From Saccharothrix espanaensis DSM 44229 (GTDB taxonomy: Bacteria > Actinomycetota > Actinomycetes > Mycobacteriales > Pseudonocardiaceae), in the NCBI RefSeq assembly GCF_000328705.1, contig NC_019673.1, positions 1,550,001 through 1,614,000 of the forward strand: a stretch of 64,000 nt of DNA. Reading direction: 5' to 3'. Shown piece by piece: positions 28,782-36,225 of the stretch. The notes below the pieces were generated by a model, which saw nothing but the letters and a program-made list of their open reading frames with translations, was not told the DNA's origin and searched no databases. The stretch's first letter is position 1. Each line of letters starts with the position of its first letter. Made by a program: the position numbers and the translations under genes.

Positions 28782-28907
28782 GGGATCGACTCGTGAGGGA
28801 TCGACTCGTGAGGGATCGACTCGTGAGGGATCGACTCGTGAGGGATCGACTCGTGAGGGATCGACTACTGACGGGTCGACTCCTGAGGAATCGACTCCTG
28901 AGCAGTA
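28773..28907. repeat. Nine tandem 15-bp units containing in-frame stop codons
   Basis: Six exact copies of GACTCGTGAGGGATC (28773-28862) are followed by three diverged ones (to 28907). The first copy supplies the last codon and TGA stop of the preceding gene (D-S-stop). Because the period is 15, every later copy repeats a TGA in the same frame. The repeat runs straight into the operator-like palindromes before the methyltransferase gene. It has no spacers and no link to cas genes. Confidence 0.95.
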
Positions 28908-28939
28908 CGCGCGTACGGTAGCAGTACGTCCGTACTGCT
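28905..28939. promoter_or_regulatory. Two adjacent GTACG-NN-CGTAC operator-like palindromes
   Basis: GTACGCGCGTAC at 28905-28916 and AGCAGTACGTCCGTACTGCT at 28920-28939 (9-bp perfect arms around TC) share the core GTACG-NN-CGTAC, 19 bp apart. They lie 16-50 nt upstream of the methyltransferase ATG and overlap where its promoter must be. The same core with the same TC centre recurs at 47949-47960. A TetR-like dimeric regulator would fit. The protein is unknown. Confidence 0.6.
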
Positions 28940-28955
28940 GTGGGGGTGCGTCCGC

Positions 28956-29702
28956 ATGTGGGACCCGGTCCGGTACCTGACCTTCGCCGACCACAGGTCG
29001 CGGCCGTTCCACGAGTTGGTGGCCCGGATCGCGGCCTCGTCGCCGAGGCGGGTCGTGGACCTGGGATGCGGGCCGGGCAACCTGACCACGACACTGGCCG
29101 CGCGGTGGCCCGAAGCGGTCGTGGAAGCGCTGGACTCATCGGCCGAGATGGTCGCTGCGGCACGCGAGCGCGGGCTGGACGCGCGGGTGCAGGACATCAC
29201 GACGTGGATGCCCCGCGAGGACACCGACGTCGTGGTCACCAACGCGGTGCTGCAATGGGTGCCCGGCCACGAGGCGTTGCTGCGGCGGTGGGTCGACGCG
29301 CTGCCGTCCGGGGCGTGGCTCGGGATGCAGGTGCCGGGCAACTTCGACGGCCCGTCGCACGCCGTGACCCGGGGCCTGATCGCCTGCTCGTGGCCCGAAC
29401 TGGCGGGGACGGTGCGGGTGTCGCCGGTGCTGGACCCGGCGGGCTACGCGGACGTCCTGGCCGCCGCCGAGGTGGACGCCTGGGAGACGACCTACCTCCA
29501 GCGGCTGACGGGGGCCGACGCGGTCCTGGAGTGGATCACCGGCACCGCGCTGCGCCCGGTGCGGGCGGCGCTGGACGACGCCGCGTGGGCCGAGTTCCGG
29601 GCCCAGTTGGCGCCGTTGCTGCGCGCCGAGTACCCGCGACGCCCGGACGGCACGACGTGGTTCCCGTTCCGCCGGGTCTTCGCCGTGGCCAGGGTGCGCT
29701 GA
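28956..29702 (+). CDS. tam: Trans-aconitate 2-methyltransferase
   Basis: The protein has 248 residues. It opens MWDPVRYLTFADHRSRPFHE, the characteristic Tam N-terminus. SAM motif I follows (VVDLGCGPGNLTTTLAARWP), then VEALDSSAEMVAAARERGLD and VVVTNAVLQWVPGHE. The C-terminal GTTWFPFRRVFAVARV is conserved in the family. It methylates trans-aconitate, relieving inhibition of aconitase. The tandem palindromes immediately upstream suggest specific repression. Confidence 0.92.
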   Translation: MWDPVRYLTFADHRSRPFHELVARIAASSPRRVVDLGCGPGNLTTTLAARWPEAVVEALDSSAEMVAAARERGLDARVQDITTWMPREDTDVVVTNAVLQWVPGHEALLRRWVDALPSGAWLGMQVPGNFDGPSHAVTRGLIACSWPELAGTVRVSPVLDPAGYADVLAAAEVDAWETTYLQRLTGADAVLEWITGTALRPVRAALDDAAWAEFRAQLAPLLRAEYPRRPDGTTWFPFRRVFAVARVR

Positions 29703-29736
29703 CCGCCGTGCCCGGCGGCCTCCGTTGCCGGCCGGC

Positions 29737-29991
29737 TCAGTTGGCCCGGGGGATCACCGGGTCCCGGCGGAACGGATCCGTCCGGTGCCCGTTGGTGGAG
29801 TCGGTCCTGGCCGACGACCGCCCGAACCCGGTCTTCTCGCTCACCTTGGCCCGCACGATCCCGGCCGCGCCCTGCACCGCGGGGTGGTCGGCGATCACCC
29901 GATAGGCGCGCACGATCTGGTCGTACCGTTGCCGCCCGGCGCGGGCGCCGAGCACGTAGCCCACGGCCGCCCCGAACAGGATGCCCTTCAT
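29737..29991 (-). CDS. Small YtxH-like protein
   Basis: The protein has 84 residues. It begins MKGILFGAAVGYVLGARAGR, a glycine-rich hydrophobic start like the YtxH-type N-terminus of actinobacterial small membrane-associated proteins. This is followed by QRYDQIVRAYRVIADHP and a basic, probably disordered tail. GGAGACCTC directly precedes ATG 29991. It converges with the methyltransferase gene. Function unknown. Confidence 0.75.
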   Translation of the reverse strand: MKGILFGAAVGYVLGARAGRQRYDQIVRAYRVIADHPAVQGAAGIVRAKVSEKTGFGRSSARTDSTNGHRTDPFRRDPVIPRAN

Positions 29992-30128
29992 GAGGTCTCC
30001 TCTGCTGCCAAAGTGCCTGGTCACCTCCCATCCTGCCGGAGCGGGAGGGGGGTGTGCGCGAGCACTGTTCCGGATGCGCTAGAGTTATGTCCCGTCAGGC
30101 CGAGGAGGCCCGGCGAGACAACCGAACA

Positions 30129-30201
30129 TTCCCCCTTAGCTCAATGGCAGAGCATTCGACTGTTAATCGAAGGGTTACTGGTTCGAATCCAGTAGGGGGA
30201 G
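30129..30201 (+). tRNA. tRNA-Asn (GUU)
   Basis: The 73-nt cloverleaf has acceptor stem TCCCCCT/AGGGGGA with discriminator G. The D-arm is AGCTCAATGGCAGAGC, the anticodon loop is CTGTTAA (anticodon GTT), and the T-arm GGTTCGAATCC. CCA is not encoded. A TAGAGT hexamer at 30080-30085 may be the -10 box. A strong hairpin follows 9 nt downstream. Confidence 0.96.
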
Positions 30202-30210
30202 CATGATCCC

Positions 30211-30240
30211 GGCCCCCCGTCCACACCAGGACGGGGGGCC
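30211..30240 (+). terminator. Hairpin terminator after tRNA-Asn
   Basis: The 12-bp perfect arms GGCCCCCCGTCC / GGACGGGGGGCC flank the loop ACACCA. There is no T-run, as is common for actinobacterial terminators. Confidence 0.8.
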
Positions 30241-30533
30241 GAAGTGTCTGCCGGTCATCGCCTGCCTCTTCCCGCCGTTCTTCGCCCCTCGGGCCGGTGG
30301 ATGCATCCGGTAGGTCCACCCCCAGGGTGGCCACCGGACCGTCCCGCGAAACCTGCCGGACCTCCACCCGGCCCTCCACCCCACCGGATCGAAGATCACC
30401 CGGTCGGATGACGCTCGCCGCTGTCGCCCGTCTCCTGGCTCCCGCCGCCCGCCGATCGCCCGCCCATCCGCCCATCCCCACAACCACCCGTTCGACGTAT
30501 CTCCTGGCCCGGCCGGTGCGAGATCCTGTCCCC

Positions 30534-31379
30534 ATGCCGGATCGCTACGCCAACCGTCGCCTGATCGAGTCCCTGGACCCGGTCCACGACCACCAGCGCA
30601 TCATGAAGGTCTCGTCCGGCTACGAGTTCCCGTGGGACTACGTGCGCTCGCTGGAGTTCGCGCTCTTCAAGACGTACTGCGTGCCGTCCATCTCCGGGCT
30701 CCTGGCCCGGACCGGCGAGTTCGAGCGGCGGGCGCAGCAGCGCTACGACGACACGGCGCTCCTCATGGCCGAGCTGGTGGACAACGGTTACGACTCGCCG
30801 CGCGGCAAGGAGGCGCTGCGGGTCGTGAACAGGCTGCACGGCCGGTACGACATCGCGAACGACGACATGAAGTACGTGCTGTCGACGTTCGTGTACGAGC
30901 CGATCGACTGGCTGGAGCGGTACGGCTGGCGTCCGTTGACCACGCAGGAGCGTTTGGGCGCGTTCCACTTCTACCGCGCCGTGGGGGCGCGTATGGCGAT
31001 CCGTGACGTGCCGGAGGACTACGACGAGTTCCGGGCGTTCAAGCAGGCGTACGAGGAACGCGAGTTCGTCTACCACGCCACGAACCGCCGGATCGGCCAG
31101 TACACCCTGGACCTGTTCTGCTCGTGGTACCCGGCGCCCCGGGCCGTGACGTCCCGCGCGGTGGTGGCGCTCCTGGACGACCGCATGGTCCGGGCCTTCG
31201 GCTTCACCGCGCCCCCGCCGTGGCTGGGAGCCTTCGAACGCCAAGCCCTCCGCCTCCGGGCAAGAGTGGTCCGCCACCTCCCGCCACGCCGCACCCCACG
31301 CCTGACCAACGACCCCCGCAACCGCACGTACCCCGGCTACCCGAGCGGCTACCAGCCGTCGGACCTCGGAGCCCGGTAG
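30534..31379 (+). CDS. MpaB/latex-clearing-type (DUF2236) oxygenase-like protein
   Basis: The protein has 281 residues. Segments YEFPWDYVRSLEFALFKTYC, DIANDDMKYVLSTFVYEP and LGAFHFYRAVGARMAIRDVP match the all-helical ER-bound oxygenase/DUF2236 family, whose members include MpaB and rubber oxygenases with b-type heme. This protein resembles the shorter actinobacterial forms of unknown substrate. There is no clear signal peptide. ATG 30534 is preferred; upstream codons to 30297 are low-complexity. It lies between two tRNA genes. Confidence 0.8.
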   Translation: MPDRYANRRLIESLDPVHDHQRIMKVSSGYEFPWDYVRSLEFALFKTYCVPSISGLLARTGEFERRAQQRYDDTALLMAELVDNGYDSPRGKEALRVVNRLHGRYDIANDDMKYVLSTFVYEPIDWLERYGWRPLTTQERLGAFHFYRAVGARMAIRDVPEDYDEFRAFKQAYEEREFVYHATNRRIGQYTLDLFCSWYPAPRAVTSRAVVALLDDRMVRAFGFTAPPPWLGAFERQALRLRARVVRHLPPRRTPRLTNDPRNRTYPGYPSGYQPSDLGAR

Positions 31380-31464
31380 AAGGTTGCGAACGGGTTGGTC
31401 ACGTGCTGCCGGGTTGCCGAGACGCGCGCACCGCCGATCTGTACTCTCCTGAACCGCACATCAG

Positions 31465-31539
31465 GGGGCGGTAGCTCAGCTGGTCAGAGCAGCGGACTCA
31501 TAATCCGTCAGGTCGTGGGTTCGAGCCCCACCCGCCCCA
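31465..31539 (+). tRNA. tRNA with CAU anticodon, probably elongator Met
   Basis: The cloverleaf has acceptor stem GGGGCGG/CCGCCCC with discriminator A. The D-arm is AGCTCAGCTGGTCAGAGC, the anticodon loop CTCATAA (CAT), and the T-arm GTGGGTTCGAGCCCCAC. CCA is encoded at 31540-31542. It is not an initiator: the first base pairs normally and the anticodon stem lacks the three G-C pairs. A tRNA-Ile2 with lysidine at C34 cannot be ruled out from sequence alone. Confidence 0.93.
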
Positions 31540-31564
31540 CCATCCACCCTGGTCGTGTGTGCTG

Positions 31565-31600
31565 GGCGGTGATCACTCCAAGATCACCGCCACGCTTTTG
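31565..31600 (+). terminator. Rho-independent terminator after the CAU tRNA
   Basis: GGCGGTGATC and GATCACCGCC form a 10-bp perfect stem with a 7-nt loop (ACTCCAA), followed by ACGCTTTTG. It lies 23 nt after the encoded CCA. Confidence 0.8.
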
Positions 31601-31639
31601 CCACGCTTTACGCTCGGTAACCCTTGTCGTGGTGGCGGT

Positions 31640-32950
31640 TCATCGCCTTGCCGAGATGCCGTCGAGCAGGACCGTGCACACCGAGGACGCGGTCTCGGGA
31701 GTGTTGTGCGCGCGTCGGTTCAGGGCGTGTAGGAGGACGTTGTTGGTGAGCAGCGTGGCCAGGTCGTGTGCGGGCAGGGTGTTGGTGAAGGTGCCGGTGG
31801 ATTGGCCTGACTCGATGGACGGGGTCAGCAGGGCCGGGAAGTCCAGGGGTTTCGTGGTGGGTTCGAGGGGGCTGTGAGTCAGTTCGTGGATCGAGCGCAT
31901 CATCAGGGCGTCGAACCACACCCGGTTCTCGGTTGCGGCGGTTGCCAGGCGTTCCAGGTGGCGGGGGACGCGTTCTTCCGGCGGGCGGTTCACCAGTTGG
32001 TCGTCGCGGGCTCGGCTTTGGAGCGATTCGTAGATCAGGTTCAGGCCTGCGTCCAGAATCTCGGACTTGGTGGCGAACAGCGCCTTCAGGGCGCCGTGCG
32101 GCACGCCCGCGTGGGTTGCGATGTGGTTCAGGTGGGTCTGGTAGTAGCTGCGCTGTGCGAATTCTTCCTTCGCGGCCGCGATGATGGCCTCCCGGGGATC
32201 GTTCGGGACCTTGCCGTCGACGCCCATGCGGTAGCTGCGCATCACCTCGCGGGTGATGGGCTCCATCACGTCATCGATGTGCTGGTGGCGCTGATCGACG
32301 TCGACCACCGAGCCGATCAAGGCCACGACGGCATCGCCGAAGAGCCCTTCCGGCACCGCTTTCGGGTCCAGCAGCCAACGTAACGCCATCCCCTCCACCA
32401 GCGCGGTGAGCACCACGGCGATGTTCTTCGGGGTGAAGGGCTTGCGCAGCTCCCCGCCCCACGACGCGAGCGTGACGGAGTAGGCGGCGGCGCTCTTCCC
32501 GGTGAGGTCGTCGTACTCGTCCCTTACTGACTTGACGGCACCGGTGTGGTCGCGTGCGAACGTGGCGATGAGCGTGCGCACGCGCAGCCCGAGATCTTCG
32601 CGCACCACCTTGGCGTCCCACTCGGCGAGGGGCCGCAGCGCCCGCCGGGGGTCGCGCTGGTTGGGGGTGAACACGCGGAGGACCTCGCGGCCGAGGAGGT
32701 CCTCGGTCGCCCTCGCTCCGTGGCCGGCGAGCGTGCCGAGCAGGTCGTTGACGAACCGCTCGTGACCACTGAGCAGACCTTGCCTCGCCCTGTTCGGCCA
32801 GATCTTGGCGAAGGTGGTGGCGGAGATCCCCGCCCGTTCGCACACCGACCTGACGGTCAACCCGCCGAGGAGGATCCGCCACCCCGACGTCAGCAGGATC
32901 TGGCGGCCGGCTTCCAGGAACGCGGCACGGGAGGGCGGCGCTTCCTTCAC
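31640..32950 (-). CDS. Tandem-TetR transcriptional regulator (two TetR units in one chain)
   Basis: The protein has 436 residues, twice the usual TetR length. The first HTH lies at residues ~8-50 (RAAFLEAGRQILLTSGWRIL, LTVRSVCERAGISATTFAKI). Its helical ligand domain ends near residue 220. A second HTH follows at ~245-290 (REAIIAAAKEEFAQRSYYQT, LNHIATHAGVPHGALKALFA) with another ligand domain. Such fusions would bind DNA as an intramolecular pair. GTG 32950 has GAGGAG 8 nt upstream. A 24-bp inverted repeat at 33017-33040 lies 66 nt upstream and is a candidate operator shared with the divergent small gene. Confidence 0.9.
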   Translation of the reverse strand: MKEAPPSRAAFLEAGRQILLTSGWRILLGGLTVRSVCERAGISATTFAKIWPNRARQGLLSGHERFVNDLLGTLAGHGARATEDLLGREVLRVFTPNQRDPRRALRPLAEWDAKVVREDLGLRVRTLIATFARDHTGAVKSVRDEYDDLTGKSAAAYSVTLASWGGELRKPFTPKNIAVVLTALVEGMALRWLLDPKAVPEGLFGDAVVALIGSVVDVDQRHQHIDDVMEPITREVMRSYRMGVDGKVPNDPREAIIAAAKEEFAQRSYYQTHLNHIATHAGVPHGALKALFATKSEILDAGLNLIYESLQSRARDDQLVNRPPEERVPRHLERLATAATENRVWFDALMMRSIHELTHSPLEPTTKPLDFPALLTPSIESGQSTGTFTNTLPAHDLATLLTNNVLLHALNRRAHNTPETASSVCTVLLDGISARR

Positions 32951-33016
32951 GTGAGTCTCCTCGGGGAGCGGACGGACTGCCCGGCGGGACTCCACGGTAC
33001 CGACGTCGTGGGCCCT

Positions 33017-33040
33017 GGGGTTGGGTTCGGACCCAACCCC
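33017..33040. promoter_or_regulatory. Inverted repeat between tandem-TetR gene and divergent small ORF
   Basis: GGGGTTGGGT-TCGG-ACCCAACCCC has 10-bp perfect arms. It lies in the 169-bp divergent intergenic region and is a plausible autoregulatory operator, or a hairpin in a leader. Confidence 0.5.
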
Positions 33041-33119
33041 TGCTTCCTGGCACGGGCAACGCGGAGTGCGGTGCGATTGGCCGCGCAGCGTTGCCACGAC
33101 CGCCGATCGGAGGACGACG

Positions 33120-33491
33120 ATGTCCGCAGCAGAACACGAGCACCAAGCGGCAGATGACGGGCAACAGACGGCAGATGACGAGTGCCGAGTAGCAGATGAC
33201 GAGCGGCAGGCGGCGGGAGATGAGTGTCCAGGGGAGAGCCGGTGTGTGGGGGTGCGGAGGGCTCGGATAGCGGGCTTGAAGCGGATGGGGGTGTGTTTGC
33301 GGGGGCTGGTTGGTGTTGATCAACTGCTCGACGCGGTCCTCGCGAAGGTGTGGTGGCTGGTGATCCTCGTCCGGGTCGGGGCGGGTGTTTGGCTCTACTT
33401 GCGTGATCCGGCGGTTCGGTCGAGGCGTCGGCGGCGTCGGGCCGGGGAGGGACGGCGGTGGGCGGGGAAATGGAGGCGTCGGACCCGGTGA
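33120..33491 (+). CDS. Possible small membrane protein with acidic repeats
   Basis: The 123 codons start at ATG 33120 with GGAGG six nt upstream, a good ribosome site. The first 40 residues are acidic and repetitive (units around Q-A-A-D-D-x-x-Q, DNA unit near GCAGATGACGAG). The middle has one hydrophobic segment (VWWLVILVRVGAGVWLYL), and the end is Arg-rich. No domain is recognised, and codon use is less regular than in neighbours. It may be a recently formed or spurious gene. It is divergent from the tandem-TetR gene and could be its target. Confidence 0.4.
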   Translation: MSAAEHEHQAADDGQQTADDECRVADDERQAAGDECPGESRCVGVRRARIAGLKRMGVCLRGLVGVDQLLDAVLAKVWWLVILVRVGAGVWLYLRDPAVRSRRRRRRAGEGRRWAGKWRRRTR

Positions 33492-33600
33492 TGCCGGCGG
33501 TGGCCAGGGCGTCGCGGATCAGCTGGATCAGGGCCACCGCATGGGTTCCGGGTGGTGGCCCTCGTTTGGCGCGGAACTGATCGCGTCCACGTCGAGGGGG

Positions 33601-34242
33601 TCAGACTTCGAGTAGGCGGGCCAAGGCGCGGGGGTCGGTGAGGGTGAAGCTCATCCGCGCGGTGCGGAGCAGGCCCTTGGCCCGCAGGCCGCCGAGCGCC
33701 GTTTCGACGCTCTTCTCCGACGCGGCCACGGCGTCGGCCAGGTCGTGTTGGCTCAGGCCGTTCAGGCGCAGCCCGGCTTCGGTCCGGTGGCCTTGTTCGG
33801 TCACCCACTTGAGGAGTACCGCGGCTACTCTCTGCGGCACGTCGCGCATGTGCGCCAGTTGGCGCTCGTCGGCGTCGTGCTGGCGCTTGAGGCTCGTCTG
33901 GTCGACCAGCGCCCGCACGTCCTCGCTTTGCGCGCGCAGCCTCAGGAACGTGCTCCCGGCCAGGTGCACGGCCCGCCCCGGCCCGAGCGCGATCACGTGC
34001 GCGCTGCGCGGCCGGCCGTTGATCACGCCGATCTCGCCCATCAGGTCGCCCGGCCCCAGCAGGCTGACCAGCGGTTCCACCCCGGGGCCGGGGAGCAGCG
34101 CCTTGAGCAGGCCGGCCTCGACCAGCAGCACCTCGTCACTGTGGGTGCCGGCGGTGATCAGCCGGTCGCCTTTGTGGAACGGCACGGACCGCCCGGCGGA
34201 GCGGATCTCCGCCCGGCCGCGGTCGGCTGCGTGGTCCGGCAT
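33601..34242 (-). CDS. Crp/Fnr-family transcriptional regulator
   Basis: The protein has 213 residues. The N-terminal cyclic-nucleotide-binding fold (PFHKGDRLITAGTHSDEVLL, LLGPGDLMGEIGVINGRPRS) lacks an N-terminal cysteine cluster, so it is not an Fe-S FNR. The C-terminal winged helix is LNGLSQHDLADAVAASEKSV, ETALGGLRAKGLL. The canonical cAMP pocket Arg-Ser pair (R-x-A/S) appears as GRPRSAHV, so nucleotide binding is possible but not certain. It starts at ATG 34242. The HxlR gene lies 21 nt upstream on the same strand. Confidence 0.88.
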   Translation of the reverse strand: MPDHAADRGRAEIRSAGRSVPFHKGDRLITAGTHSDEVLLVEAGLLKALLPGPGVEPLVSLLGPGDLMGEIGVINGRPRSAHVIALGPGRAVHLAGSTFLRLRAQSEDVRALVDQTSLKRQHDADERQLAHMRDVPQRVAAVLLKWVTEQGHRTEAGLRLNGLSQHDLADAVAASEKSVETALGGLRAKGLLRTARMSFTLTDPRALARLLEV

Positions 34243-34263
34243 GGCGCACCATCGTGCCGACCG

Positions 34264-34650
34264 TCAACCCCGTAGTGGGTCGGAATCGGCCGTGTTCACA
34301 CGTTCAGGGGAGAGATTGCCGCGCAACGCCTCGATCCGGGACCGGTTGCGCGCTCCCCACTGGCCCAACGGCTCCAACGCCTCGTTGAGCGAACGGCCCA
34401 GCTCGGTCAGCGAGTACTCCACCCGGGGCACCGCCTCGGCGTAGGTCCGGCGGTGCACCAGTTCGTCCGCCTCCATCTCCCGCAATTGCTGGGTCAGCAC
34501 TTTCTCGCTCACCCCGGGCAATTCCCGCCGCAATTCGCCGAAACGCCTGCCGCCGGTGGACAGCGCCCACAGGACGAGAACTTTCCACTTGCCCTCCACG
34601 ACGTCGATGGCGGCGTCGACACCGCACACGTAAGGCCGTTTCTGTCCCAT
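34264..34650 (-). CDS. HxlR-family transcriptional regulator
   Basis: The protein has 128 residues. The HxlR winged helix is clear: CGVDAAIDVVEGKWKVLVLW, RFGELRRELPGVSEKVLTQQ, LREMEADELVHRRTY and VEYSLTELGRSL. It has a Cys at residue 9, in the position where HxlR/YodB-type sensors of electrophiles or oxidation carry a reactive cysteine. It is divergent from an imine-reductase-like gene across 88 bp that contain two copies of GGTTACTTC. Such neighbours are usually direct targets. Confidence 0.92.
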   Translation of the reverse strand: MGQKRPYVCGVDAAIDVVEGKWKVLVLWALSTGGRRFGELRRELPGVSEKVLTQQLREMEADELVHRRTYAEAVPRVEYSLTELGRSLNEALEPLGQWGARNRSRIEALRGNLSPERVNTADSDPLRG

Positions 34651-34665
34651 CCGCCGATTCCCCCT

Positions 34666-34692
34666 GGTTACTTCGAGGTGCGTGGTTACTTC
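34666..34692. promoter_or_regulatory. Direct repeat GGTTACTTC x2, candidate HxlR operator
   Basis: Two exact copies of GGTTACTTC (34666-34674 and 34684-34692) have an 18-bp period. A third partial TACTT lies at 34701-34705. They sit 16 bp upstream of the HxlR start, in the divergent promoter region. HxlR proteins often bind direct or inverted repeats with TACTT/GTAC-like half-sites. Confidence 0.5.
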
Positions 34693-34738
34693 ATTGTGCC
34701 TACTTGATCAGTCTAAACGCCCCGGTGACGATGGTGCG

Positions 34739-35596
34739 GTGACCAACGAACAGCTGAAGCAGCCGGTGACCGTGCTCGGGCTCGGGTTCATGGGCACGGC
34801 GCTCGCGGACGCGTTCCGCCGCGCCGGCCACCCCACGACCGTGTGGACCCGGTCGAACCGCCCCGGCCCGGACGGCACGACGGCGGCCACGTCCGCCGCA
34901 GCCGCCGTGGCGGCGAGCCCGCTGGTCGTGGCGTGTGTGCTGGACTACGGCGCGGTGGACGACGTCCTGGTCGGCGACCTCGCCGGGAAGACCATCGTCA
35001 ACCTCACCACCGGAACCCCCGAGCAGGCCCGGGAGTTCGCCGCGCGGATCGCCGCGCGCGGCGCGCGCTACCTCGACGGCGGCATCATGACCGAGCCGTC
35101 GGGAATCGGCGACCCCACTTCCATGATCCTCTTCAGCGGCTCCGCGGACGCGTATGAGGCACACCGCGAGGCGTTCGAGGTGTTGGGCGACGCGAGGTTC
35201 CTGGGCGCGGACGCCGGACTGGCCGCGCTGTACGACACCGCGTTGCTCGGGATCATGTATTCCGCGATGACCGGGTACCTCCAGGCGACCGCTCTGGTGG
35301 GCAGGGAGGAAGTGTCGGCGGTGCGATTCACGCCGCTCGCCCAGGAATTGCTCGGGGCCACGGCCGCATTCCTGGGGCCGATCGCGGAACAGGTGGACAG
35401 CGGCGATCACACGAGCCGGTCGGCGCGGCTGGACATGCAGTTGTCGGCGGCCGACCACCTCATCCACGCCGGGCAGGTGCGCGGGGTGGACACGACGGTG
35501 CTGGAGCACGTGAAGTCGCTGATGGAGCGGGCGGTGGCGGACGGGCACGGCGGGTCGGACTTCGGGGCGGTGATCGAGCAGCTCCGCACGGTCTGA
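34739..35596 (+). CDS. NADPH-dependent imine-reductase-like dehydrogenase
   Basis: The protein has 285 residues. The N-terminal Rossmann fold starts VTVLGLGFMGTALADAFRRA and continues HPTTVWTRSNRP (Arg-Ser favouring NADPH) and NLTTGTPEQAREFAARI. The C-terminal 6PGDH-like helical domain carries GLAALYDTALLGIMYSAMTG, with the Tyr/Asp position used by imine reductases, and FGAVIEQLR at the end. The likely role is reduction of imines or related carbonyls. GTG 34739 is chosen to start at the first domain residues. It is divergent from HxlR. The stop codon is embedded in a 24-bp tandem duplication. Confidence 0.87.
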   Translation: MTNEQLKQPVTVLGLGFMGTALADAFRRAGHPTTVWTRSNRPGPDGTTAATSAAAAVAASPLVVACVLDYGAVDDVLVGDLAGKTIVNLTTGTPEQAREFAARIAARGARYLDGGIMTEPSGIGDPTSMILFSGSADAYEAHREAFEVLGDARFLGADAGLAALYDTALLGIMYSAMTGYLQATALVGREEVSAVRFTPLAQELLGATAAFLGPIAEQVDSGDHTSRSARLDMQLSAADHLIHAGQVRGVDTTVLEHVKSLMERAVADGHGGSDFGAVIEQLRTV

Positions 35597-35640
35597 GGGC
35601 GGAGGGGCGCGAAAGTCTGAGGGCGGAGGGGCGCGGGTCG
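35591..35640. repeat. 24-bp tandem duplication spanning the stop codon
   Basis: GTCTGAGGGCGGAGGGGCGC begins at 35591 and again at 35615, the first copy containing the native TGA (35594-35596). A third, partial copy (TCGAGGGGCGGG) follows. The period of 24 keeps the second TGA in frame. Confidence 0.85.
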
Positions 35641-35716
35641 AGGGGCGGGAGTGGGTGCAGTCGGTGCGGGGAGGGTGGCCGGAGGCGGCGGCCCGGGGAG
35701 GGGCCGCCCGCCGGAG

Positions 35717-36176
35717 TCAGGACCAGGCCGCGCCCGCGGGTTCGCGGATCGTGGTGTTGATGCGGTTGAACATGTTCGTCACGGCGATCATGAGGATGAT
35801 CGCGGACAGGCCCTGCTCGTCGAAGTGGTCCGCCGCGGCGTCCCAGATCTTGTCGGTGACGGAGTCGGGGCCGGTCGGCGATCAGGGTGGCGGCCTCGGT
35901 CAGCTCCAGCGCGGCCCGCTCGGCGTCGGTGAACTTGTCGGTCTCCCGCCACACCGGCAGCAACAGCGGCCGTTCGACGTCCTCGCCGGCCTTGCGGGCG
36001 TTGCGGGCACCCGCGTCGACGCACGCGCTGCACCCGTTGACCTGGCCGGCACGCAGGTGCACCAGTTCCAGCGTGGACTGCGGCACGCCACCGGAGTGCA
36101 TCGCCTTGTAGAGGCTGCCGATGCCCTTCCTGGCCTCGGGGAGGAGCAGCGCCGGGTTCTTCATCCTGGGTTCCAT
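35717..36176 (-). pseudogene. AhpD-like carboxymuconolactone decarboxylase gene with a +1 frameshift
   Basis: Reading from ATG 36176, codons give KNPALLLPEARKGIGSLYKA and VNGCSACVDAGARNARKAGE (C-x-x-C redox site) up to LIADRP. The natural continuation DSVTDKIWDAAADHFDEQGL and ILMIAVTNMFNRINTTIREP lies in the next frame, ending at a TGA at 35717-35719. The shift maps to a run of four G (35867-35870 on the + strand). Removing one base restores an open frame of about 150 residues. Either the gene is recently broken or the run contains a sequencing error. Confidence 0.8.
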
Positions 36177-36225
36177 GCTCGCTTGACGGATCGCGCGCCG
36201 GGGATGTGACCGGTCCGTCCGAGGG

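Noticed and set aside
28773-28907. Possible CRISPR array
   Set aside because: Units are contiguous 15-mers with no spacers, and no cas genes are near.
31465-31700. Possible attachment site of an integrative element at the CAU tRNA
   Set aside because: No integrase gene and no repeat of the tRNA 3' end were found downstream; the segment contains only a terminator and the tandem-TetR gene.
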